Shown here in pieces: positions 1-5,388 of a DNA stretch of 5,931 nt. Under the pieces are notes generated by a model. It made no database searches. It worked only from the letters and a program-made list of their open reading frames with translations, and was not told the origin of the DNA. The DNA is from Gammaproteobacteria bacterium (lineage in GTDB: Bacteria; Pseudomonadota; Gammaproteobacteria; Steroidobacterales; Steroidobacteraceae), in the NCBI GenBank assembly GCA_030040235.1, contig JASHUC010000068.1, positions 1 to 5,931 of the forward strand, written 5' to 3'. How positions within the stretch are numbered: position 1 is the stretch's first letter; every line of letters begins with the position of its first letter. The position numbers and the translations under genes were made by a program.

Positions 1-1
1 C

Positions 2-163
2 AACGGGAGCAACGATTTCGAGTGGGCCGATCTCAAGGGAGATGAGCTCGGGATCGGCTGCGAGCGCACCGCCGATTCCGACCAGGCGCTCGAGCGGTGC
101 TGCGTGGCGGAGCTGCGCGCGCACCATCTGCCGATCTGGGTGAGCGGCCCTGGTGCGCAATGA
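2..163 (+). CDS. C-terminal end of an unrecognised protein (5' truncated by window)
   Basis: This frame is open from the window edge to a TGA at 161-163 and gives 53 residues with a balanced, fairly acidic composition (motifs such as NDFEW and DELGIGCE, and a Cys-Cys pair in ERCC). Its codons favour G/C in the third position. A second plus-strand frame is also open to about 141, but it is unusually rich in Ser, Arg and Pro and looks like a shadow. The stop overlaps the ATG of the permease gene (ATGA at 160-163), an arrangement typical of translationally coupled genes in one operon, and this supports the frame. I do not recognise the family and assign no function. No membrane segment is visible in this tail. 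The link to an amino acid permease could mean a related metabolic role, but that is inference. Confidence 0.6.
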   Translation, partial: NGSNDFEWADLKGDELGIGCERTADSDQALERCCVAELRAHHLPIWVSGPGAQ

Positions 164-1656
164 GGTCCGTGCTGCGCCAGCTGCTCGCCGTCCACCCGAT
201 CGAGACGCCCGGCCCCGCGGAGTCGCAGCGCCTGAAGCGCGTGCTCACCGCGCGCTCGCTCACGGCGATCGGGCTGGGTGCCACGATCGGCACGGGCGTC
301 TTCGTACTGACGGGCACGGTCGCGGCCAACCAGGCCGGGCCGGCGCTTACGCTATCGCTGCTGATCGCCGCCTTTGGCAGCGCGCTCGCGGCGCTCTGCT
401 ACTCCGAGTTTGCAGCATTCCTGCCGGTACCGGGCAGCGCCTACAGCTACACCTACGCCACCCTCGGCGAGGTCACGGCGTGGTTCATCGGGTGGAATCT
501 CCTGCTCGAGTACGGCATGTCCGCCTCGGCCGTCGCCGTGAGCTGGTCCGCCTACGTCGTGAATCTGCTCGAGCGGGTCGGGCACATTCATCTGCCCGCC
601 GTCATCACGAACGCTCCTCTCGCGGTCGTGAATGACCATCTGGTCGTGACGGGTGCGTGGGTCAACGTGCCCGCGATCCTGATCATTGCGCTGATGACCG
701 TGCTCCTCTACGTCGGCGTGCGTGAATCGGCCAGCGCGAACAACGTGATGGTCTGCGTGAAGGTTGCCGTCATCATCGTGTTCGTCGCGGCAGGCGTCGC
801 TTACATCGCCCCGGCGAACTGGCATCCCTACATTCCGCGCAACGCCGGGAGCTTTGGACACTTTGGCTGGACGGGCGTGCTGCAGGGCGCGGGCATCATC
901 TTTTTCTCCTACGTCGGATTCGACACCGCCTCGACGACGGCGCTCGAGGCTCGCAATCCGCAGCGCGACCTTCCCCTCGGTATCCTGAGCGCGCTGGTGA
1001 TCTCGGCGCTTCTCTACGTGGCCATGTCCGCCACCCTCACCGGCATGGTGTCGTACACCCGGCTCGATGTCGCCGATCCCGTTGCGATCGCGCTCGATGC
1101 GCATCCCCGACTCTCCTGGCTCGGTACCGCGGTCATCGTCGGGGCCATTGCCGGCATGACTTCGGTGATACTCACCTCACTTCTCGGGCAGCCGCGCATC
1201 TTGCTTGCGATGGCCGACGATGGGCTGCTGCCGGCCTCGATCAGCCGCTGTCACCCACGATTCAAGACTCCGCACGTCGCGACGCTCTGGACCGGGGTCG
1301 CCGCGGCCGCGATCGCCGGCGTCTTCCCGCTCGACCTGCTTGCCGATCTCATTGCGATCGGCATCCTGCTTGCCTTTGCGGTCGTCTGTATCGGCGTGCT
1401 CGTCATGCGGCGCACGCGACCCGGCACGCCCCGCCCGTTCCGCGTGCCCTGGGCGCCGTTCACCTGCGTGCTGGGAGCGGTCTGGTGCCTCGGGATGACC
1501 CTCTTTCTCTCGAATGGCACGTGGATCCGGCTGCTCGCATGGTCGGTGATCGGCGGGGCGATCTATTTCGGCTACGGGATTCGCCACAGCAAGCTGCGCG
1601 CGGCGAAGCACCCTGTCGCCGATGCGGGGCAGGCGGATGGCATGCAGAGCCCCTGA
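160..1656 (+). CDS. APC-superfamily amino acid permease, cationic amino acid transporter (CAT) type
   Basis: Predicted 498-residue inner-membrane secondary transporter that would import amino acids by proton- or cation-coupled symport; substrate not predictable. Hydrophobic segments run through most of the protein, compatible with the family's usual 12 or so helices. The first helix (about residues 33-56) carries the broken-helix substrate motif GATIGTGVF (40-48). A family-typical block at about 243-272 reads GIIFFSYVGFD followed by EARNPQRDLP, and a further conserved stretch RILLAMADDGLLP lies at 346-358. Length fits bacterial CAT members such as YfnA. An in-frame ATG at 97 would add 21 Arg/Ala-rich residues inside the upstream gene. 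I chose the ATG at 160 because it overlaps the upstream stop (ATGA) and places the N terminus as in relatives. No good Shine-Dalgarno sequence sits at normal spacing, so translational coupling is likely. The C-terminal tail (about 475-498) is hydrophilic. It faces the lipoprotein gene tail to tail. Confidence 0.92.
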   Translation: MRSVLRQLLAVHPIETPGPAESQRLKRVLTARSLTAIGLGATIGTGVFVLTGTVAANQAGPALTLSLLIAAFGSALAALCYSEFAAFLPVPGSAYSYTYATLGEVTAWFIGWNLLLEYGMSASAVAVSWSAYVVNLLERVGHIHLPAVITNAPLAVVNDHLVVTGAWVNVPAILIIALMTVLLYVGVRESASANNVMVCVKVAVIIVFVAAGVAYIAPANWHPYIPRNAGSFGHFGWTGVLQGAGIIFFSYVGFDTASTTALEARNPQRDLPLGILSALVISALLYVAMSATLTGMVSYTRLDVADPVAIALDAHPRLSWLGTAVIVGAIAGMTSVILTSLLGQPRILLAMADDGLLPASISRCHPRFKTPHVATLWTGVAAAAIAGVFPLDLLADLIAIGILLAFAVVCIGVLVMRRTRPGTPRPFRVPWAPFTCVLGAVWCLGMTLFLSNGTWIRLLAWSVIGGAIYFGYGIRHSKLRAAKHPVADAGQADGMQSP

Positions 1657-1690
1657 AGGCCCGCCGGGCGTTCCTGGCGCGCTCGCCTTT
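1656..1690 (+). terminator. Weak candidate terminator between convergent genes
   Basis: The 45-base gap between the permease stop and the convergent lipoprotein stop holds two short GC hairpins. GCCC (1659-1662) pairs with GGGC (1666-1669), and GGCG (1676-1679) pairs with CGCC (1684-1687), followed by only three T (1688-1690). AAGGC (1656-1660) could alternatively pair with GCCTT (1685-1689) to enclose both. The short stems and poor T tract make intrinsic termination uncertain. The location is where a terminator is expected. Confidence 0.25.
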
Positions 1691-1701
1691 CCGCAGCAGG
1701 A

Positions 1702-3114
1702 TCAGTCGCCGACGAGCGTCTCGACCTGCAAGGTTCCCGGGTCGCTGGGCGTATTCATCATGACGGCGGCGCCCGTACCGTCGGCGAGGGCGAGATCCTG
1801 AAGCGTGCCGACCTTGCCGTCCAGACTCCCGATCGCAACGGAGACCGGATTGCCGAGGCTCGCGTAGGGGCTGGCGGCTGAAAGCGCAAACGTACCGGGG
1901 GTCGTCGTGCTGTTGAGCAGGACGGAGATGGTGCCCGCAATGCCCTCCTCCGCATCGCCTTGGCTCACCACGGCGATGTCCGGCAAGCCGTTCCCGGTCA
2001 GATCACCGACGGCGAGCCCGACCGGCGATGCAGTCGCGTAGGTGACGGGCGCGGCGAAAGTCGGCTGTGCGCCGGGGGTGGCCGGCGGCGTCTGCAGCAG
2101 CACGACAACGCCCGCCTCGCCCATGGCATCCGAGTCCTCCGACTCGTCCGCCACGATGATGTCGGGCAGTCCATCGTGGTTCACATCCTCAATCACCACC
2201 TTGCGCAGCGCGCCGGGGACCGAGATATCCACCCGCGGCAGGAAGCTTCCGGGGTGGGCGGGATCGTGGAAAAAGATCGAGACGGTCCCCCCGTCATATT
2301 CGGTGCCGAGCTCGCCGGTTACGTCGTAGTCTGAAAAGCTCGTCATGACGATGTCGGGCGGCGCGGTGCTGTCGCCACTCAGGTTGCCGCAGGCGACCCC
2401 ATAGGAGACATTCGGATAGGTCAATCCGGTTGGTGCAGGCGTTGTGCCGACATTGGTCGCCGCCTCGAAGGTTCCCGGGCTCGAGGCGTTCTGGAGAATG
2501 ACGCTCACGCCGCCCCCGACGCCGGCGACCTCGTCTTCGTCCGCCCCCTCGAGATCCTGCACGACTTCCTTCTGCGTCTTGTAGGCGACGACGAGATCGG
2601 GATGGCCGTCATTGTTCACATCGCAGATGGCCACGTCCTCGGGCAGGAGGGCGCCGGCGACCGCGCCGGGAGCGGCGGTGAGGTTCACGACCGGCTTGAA
2701 GCTTGGCGTGTTCGCAGCGCTCTCGATCAGCACCGAGATCGTGGCGTCATTCACGTTCGCCACGGCCAAGTCCATGGTGCCGGGGGTGAGCGCGCCGGCG
2801 GTTATCGCGGAAGGATCGCCTTGAGTGCCGAAGATCAGTGAAGGCTGAAACGAACCGGGGCTGCTCTGGTCCTGGAGCACGAGCGCCACGAACCCCGGTT
2901 GCTCGCTCGGCTCGAGCTCGTTCTCCTGGGCCTCGGCGACCGCAATACCGGGGTATCCGCTGCCGTTGAAATCGGCGATCGTGACGGCCGCGGGCAAATC
3001 CTCGGTGTAATACGAGCTGTTGCTTCCGCAGCCGCTCAGGCCCGCGATCGCGAGCAGTGCCCCCATGGCGATGAATCGGCGGGCCAACGAATCCCTGTCG
3101 AGCGTCGTGCTCAT
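1702..3114 (-). CDS. FG-GAP/VCBS repeat lipoprotein, predicted seven-bladed beta-propeller
   Basis: A 470-residue exported lipoprotein. The N terminus has Arg residues (12-13), a hydrophobic stretch (about 15-26) and the lipobox LSGC with lipidated Cys29. Gly at +2 gives no inner-membrane retention signal, so outer-membrane sorting is expected. The mature part has seven repeats of the form xDxNxDGxPDxxVA: DFNGSGYPG (48-56), a degenerate copy near 108-120, DVNNDGHPD (165-173), a degenerate copy at 243-255, DVNHDGLPD (310-318), DLTGNGLPD (371-379) and a last copy near 427-444. The Asp/Asn-rich loops resemble the calcium sites of FG-GAP/integrin-alpha-type propellers. Each repeat is followed by a second motif like SVLLN-x4-PGTF (for example 203-216 and 396-409). 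The ATG at 3114 has an AGGGG Shine-Dalgarno with 8-base spacing; Met17 is too close to the lipobox. No catalytic domain is visible. Such proteins often bind ligands or surfaces; the actual role here is unknown. Confidence 0.85.
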   Translation of the reverse strand: MSTTLDRDSLARRFIAMGALLAIAGLSGCGSNSSYYTEDLPAAVTIADFNGSGYPGIAVAEAQENELEPSEQPGFVALVLQDQSSPGSFQPSLIFGTQGDPSAITAGALTPGTMDLAVANVNDATISVLIESAANTPSFKPVVNLTAAPGAVAGALLPEDVAICDVNNDGHPDLVVAYKTQKEVVQDLEGADEDEVAGVGGGVSVILQNASSPGTFEAATNVGTTPAPTGLTYPNVSYGVACGNLSGDSTAPPDIVMTSFSDYDVTGELGTEYDGGTVSIFFHDPAHPGSFLPRVDISVPGALRKVVIEDVNHDGLPDIIVADESEDSDAMGEAGVVVLLQTPPATPGAQPTFAAPVTYATASPVGLAVGDLTGNGLPDIAVVSQGDAEEGIAGTISVLLNSTTTPGTFALSAASPYASLGNPVSVAIGSLDGKVGTLQDLALADGTGAAVMMNTPSDPGTLQVETLVGD

Positions 3115-3122
3115 GAAGAAGA

Positions 3123-3127
3123 CCCCT
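3123..3127 (-). promoter_or_regulatory. Shine-Dalgarno of the VCBS lipoprotein gene
   Basis: Reading the minus strand, AGGGG lies 8 bases before the ATG at 3114, which fixes that start. The rest of the 115-base leader (3115-3229) shows no convincing -35/-10 pair. It has a short inverted repeat, TGTTC (3145-3149) with GAACA (3166-3170), that overlaps an alternative GTTC/GAAC hairpin (3159-3169). A promoter may lie here, or the gene may be read through from the DUF336 gene. Confidence 0.5.
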
Positions 3128-3212
3128 GGGTGAGTTTCGAAAGATGTTCTAGTAGCGGGTTCGGGGAACAGTTTAACGCAGCGCCGCCGAATCGGTTGAC
3201 TCAGGAGGGCTT

Positions 3213-3240
3213 AGGCCTTCAAAGAAGGCTCAGGCCTTCA
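3213..3240 (-). terminator. Alternative hairpins at the DUF336 gene stop; possible weak terminator
   Basis: On the minus strand the order is GAAGGC (3239-3234), loop CTGA, GCCTTC (3229-3224), loop TTT, GAAGGC (3220-3215). The central GCCTTC can pair with either flank, giving two mutually exclusive perfect 6-bp hairpins. The first carries the TGA stop codon in its loop; the second starts immediately after the stop. On the plus strand this appears as the direct repeat AGGCCTTCA at 3213-3221 and 3232-3240. No T tract follows on the minus strand, so it does not meet the normal intrinsic-terminator standard. It could instead stabilise the mRNA 3' end or be chance. Confidence 0.35.
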
Positions 3241-3634
3241 GGGCAGCGATTCCGGCGCGGGCAATCTCCGCATCGTCCGAGGACTTCACGCCCGAGACGC
3301 CGACGGCGCCGATGACATGGCCGTCGGCGTTGATCGGCACTCCGCCCTCGAGCATCCCCTCGAGAGGCGCGGTGACGAAGGCGGTGCGTCCCTGGTTGAT
3401 CGAGTCCTCGAACGCCTTCGATTCGCGCCGGCCCAGAGCCGCGGAGTTGGCTTTGGCAACGGCCATGCTTGCCGTAAAGGGGGCGGCGCCGTCGCCGCGC
3501 TGCAACAGCAGAATGTGTCCGCCGTCGTCGCACACGCAGATGGACACCGCCCAGCGATGTGCCTCCGCATGCGCCCGGGCGCTCGCCACGATGCGCTCGG
3601 CATCCTCGAGACAGAGATAGGGTTTGGCTTTCAT
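3230..3634 (-). CDS. GlcG/HbpS-like protein (DUF336, haem-degrading family fold)
   Basis: A 134-residue soluble protein with no signal peptide or membrane segment, covering nearly the whole usual DUF336 domain. Family hallmarks are the strand and turn CDDGGHILLLQRGDGA (35-50), the helix with AVAKANSAA (58-66), the loop GMLEGGVPI (93-101) and the end block GHVIGAVGVSGVKSSDDAEIA (105-125, key residues G109, G112, S114, G115, D120, D121). Relatives include GlcG of glycolate-oxidase loci and haem-binding HbpS; many are accessory genes next to catabolic oxidoreductases, and their biochemical role is often unknown. The gene starts 49 bases after the monooxygenase stop on the same strand, which suggests one transcript. 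Two starts are possible: ATG at 3634 (MKAKPYL) and ATG at 3643 (three residues longer, MRAMKAK). Neither has a strong Shine-Dalgarno. The frame stays open far upstream inside the monooxygenase gene, but that extension is an Arg/Ser/Pro-rich shadow. Whether this copy binds haem is not shown by sequence. Confidence 0.88.
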   Translation of the reverse strand: MKAKPYLCLEDAERIVASARAHAEAHRWAVSICVCDDGGHILLLQRGDGAAPFTASMAVAKANSAALGRRESKAFEDSINQGRTAFVTAPLEGMLEGGVPINADGHVIGAVGVSGVKSSDDAEIARAGIAALKA

Positions 3635-3649
3635 AGCGCGCATTGTGCC

Positions 3650-3674
3650 ATCACGGGGCGGCGCTATCACGGGG
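3650..3674. repeat. Short direct repeat ATCACGGGG in the monooxygenase-DUF336 spacer
   Basis: The 9-base sequence ATCACGGGG occurs at 3650-3658 and again at 3666-3674, 16 bases start to start. This places the copies about one and a half helical turns apart, just upstream of the DUF336 start codon. It might be a protein-binding site or chance in GC-rich DNA; no other copy was noticed nearby. Confidence 0.3.
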
Positions 3675-3683
3675 GCCGCACCG

Positions 3684-5339
3684 TCACCGGGCCGCGCCGC
3701 GCAGGCGCTCGATGAGCGCGCCGGGGTTCTCCGGGATGCGATCGCCGCGCCAGGCGAGGTGCTGATCGGGCCGGCTGATGGCGAGCGCGTGACGGTAGGC
3801 CGGCACACCACATGGCGGACGCTCGGGAATATCGAGCACCGCGAGCGGAACTCCGCGATCGGCGGCCGCCCCGAGAAGCGGCGCGATCTCGCGCCCCGGA
3901 TCAAAGCGCAGCAGCGTGTAATTCGGCCCGAGCGCATCGTAGAGCGAGCGCCCCCCGGGGAGCCAGAAATGCGGAGTGCGGCACCCGGGGACGGTCGAGG
4001 GTGTGTAGTCGAACATGGTGTACGGAGGGGCCGGCTCACCGTCGTAGGCAATGAGTGGCGAGGCGTCGTAGTAATAGCCGAAATTGAGTCCCGCGCAGGC
4101 GAACTGCTGCACGTGGAGCCGGTAGGCGGCGTTTCCCACCTCGGCGCGCGCCGCCTCACCGGCGGGGGAGTGCTCCTCGAGCTCGGCAGGCAGGTGCGTG
4201 CGCTCGCGGATGGCCCCCTCGGCGTGTCGCATCGCAAAGCGCGAGACCTGCTCCGTGATCGGCAGGCGCTCGAGCTCGTAGGCATCGAGGATGCTCTCGG
4301 GCGCCCACCCCGAAAGATGCGCCGCCAGCAGCCAGGCGAGATTCGTCGCATCCGCGATGCCGGCATTCATGCCGTAGCCGGCGTAGGGAACCCAGATATG
4401 GGCGGCGTCTCCGCAGAGGAACACGCGCCGGTCGCGGAACTTCCCGGCGATGAGCCGCCGGCCGATCCAGTCCTCCTTGCGCAGAATCTCGTAGCGGAAA
4501 TCCCCGCCCACTCCGAGCAGCGCGCGAATCGAGCGGTCGCGGTCCACCGACTCGAAGTCCTGCTCCTCATCGAACAGATAGTTGTGCACCAGCCAGGTCT
4601 CCCGCCCGTCGATCGCGATCAGGTTTCCGGCGCGTTCCCGGTTGTAGATGTAGCTCATCCAGGCGGGGGGCGGGGTGATGAGCGCGCGCAGCGCCGGGGC
4701 GCGGATGTAGCTCGACTGAACACGCTGGATGAGCTCATCGCCCGCGAGCGTCGAGCCGATCTGGTGCCGGATGACGGACTTGCCGCCGTCGCAGCCCACG
4801 AGGTAGCGGCATTCGATGAGCCGCGTGTGGCCGGTGTCGAGCTCGCGGGCCGTGATTTCGACCCGGTCCGGAAACTGGCGCAACGCCTCCACGCGCGTGC
4901 GGTTGAGCACGGTGATGCCGCGCCGTTCGGCGGCGCATCGAAACAGCACCGGCTCGAAGTAGATCTGATTCGCGCGATGCGCGGGCTCGGGAGTGGACCA
5001 CTCGGTGTCGGGGCCGAGGCCGCGCCGGAAGCGATCCCGGCGCGCGGGAATCGGGATGCGCGTGAGCTCGAAACCCGTCGCCCGCGTGCGGAACACGACA
5101 TCGTTCGGATAGTCATCCGGCAGGCCGACCGCCCGCAGCGCGCGCGCGATCCCCAGGCGGCGGAACATCTCCATGGAGCGCGCGGAGATGTGATTGCACT
5201 TCACGCTCGGCGGCTCGCCCGCGGAGCGCTCCTCGGCCACGAGCACGTCGATTCCGCGCCACGCGAGATCGAGCGCGAGGGTGAGACCGACCGGACCTGC
5301 GCCGACGATCGCGACGCTGGCGCTGTGACGGGGAGCCAT
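3684..5339 (-). CDS. Class A FAD-dependent aromatic-hydroxylase-like monooxygenase
   Basis: A 551-residue flavoprotein expected to use NAD(P)H and oxygen to hydroxylate an aromatic or similar ring in the cytoplasm. The dinucleotide-binding motif is at the N terminus (IVGAGPVG, 11-18; G13, G15, G18), followed by RSMEMFRRLGI (54-64), common in TfdB/PheA/MhpA-type hydroxylases. The DG motif is GCDGGKSVIR (182-191). The GD motif is LCGDAAHIWVP (308-318), continued by YGMNAGIADATNLAWLL (322-338), which contacts FAD. The C-terminal region has PGCRTPHFWL (451-460) and SLYDALGPNYTLLRF (465-479), and ends with RPDQHLAWRG (523-532), matching the thioredoxin-like domain of phenol-hydroxylase relatives. 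Length is normal and all core motifs are intact. I chose the ATG at 5339, which puts the Rossmann motif near residue 11. A start at 5417 would add 26 residues and run into mltA. No Shine-Dalgarno precedes 5339. It is divergent from mltA and followed by the DUF336 gene. The substrate cannot be deduced, and oxidation of a non-aromatic polyketide-like ring is possible. Confidence 0.9.
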   Translation of the reverse strand: MAPRHSASVAIVGAGPVGLTLALDLAWRGIDVLVAEERSAGEPPSVKCNHISARSMEMFRRLGIARALRAVGLPDDYPNDVVFRTRATGFELTRIPIPARRDRFRRGLGPDTEWSTPEPAHRANQIYFEPVLFRCAAERRGITVLNRTRVEALRQFPDRVEITARELDTGHTRLIECRYLVGCDGGKSVIRHQIGSTLAGDELIQRVQSSYIRAPALRALITPPPAWMSYIYNRERAGNLIAIDGRETWLVHNYLFDEEQDFESVDRDRSIRALLGVGGDFRYEILRKEDWIGRRLIAGKFRDRRVFLCGDAAHIWVPYAGYGMNAGIADATNLAWLLAAHLSGWAPESILDAYELERLPITEQVSRFAMRHAEGAIRERTHLPAELEEHSPAGEAARAEVGNAAYRLHVQQFACAGLNFGYYYDASPLIAYDGEPAPPYTMFDYTPSTVPGCRTPHFWLPGGRSLYDALGPNYTLLRFDPGREIAPLLGAAADRGVPLAVLDIPERPPCGVPAYRHALAISRPDQHLAWRGDRIPENPGALIERLRGAAR

Positions 5340-5388
5340 TGCGGCATGATAGATAATCCGGAAATTGGGTTGCGGAGAATGTCGCCCG
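5340..5388. promoter_or_regulatory. Divergent promoter region between monooxygenase and mltA
   Basis: This 49-base spacer is locally AT-rich, unlike its surroundings. On the plus strand GATAAT (5352-5357) matches five of six positions of the -10 consensus. It would place a start near 5364 and a leader of about 25 bases for mltA. On the minus strand TATCAT (5351-5346) also matches five of six and sits six bases before the monooxygenase ATG, so transcription could begin at or next to the start codon. The two hexamers abut with no base between. Neither has a good -35 element at 16-18 bases, so an activator or another sigma factor may be involved, or the matches may be chance. Confidence 0.4.
5374..5378 (+). 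promoter_or_regulatory. Probable Shine-Dalgarno of mltA
   Basis: GGAGA lies 10 bases before the ATG at 5389, slightly long but usable spacing. An out-of-frame ATG at 5379 is too close to this site to be the start, and its frame lacks the lipoprotein signal. Confidence 0.5.

Noticed and set aside
352..1104. A 250-codon minus-strand frame opposite the permease gene
   Set aside because: The translation is His/Arg/Asp/Gly-rich, as expected for the antisense of a membrane protein gene in GC-rich DNA; it shows no domain and no ribosome binding site.
1960..2841. Several plus-strand frames opposite the VCBS lipoprotein gene
   Set aside because: They are short, overlap one another in different frames, and follow the repeats of the real gene. 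None has a plausible start region.
3190..3223. A possible plus-strand promoter starting with TTGACT at 3195
   Set aside because: No -10-like hexamer follows at 16-18 bases, and there is no plus-strand gene downstream before 5389.
3635..4366. Long N-terminal extension of the DUF336 frame inside the monooxygenase gene
   Set aside because: The extension is Arg/Ser/Pro-rich and lies out of frame within an intact, well-conserved gene. DUF336 homology begins right after the ATG at 3634, so a fusion protein is not supported.
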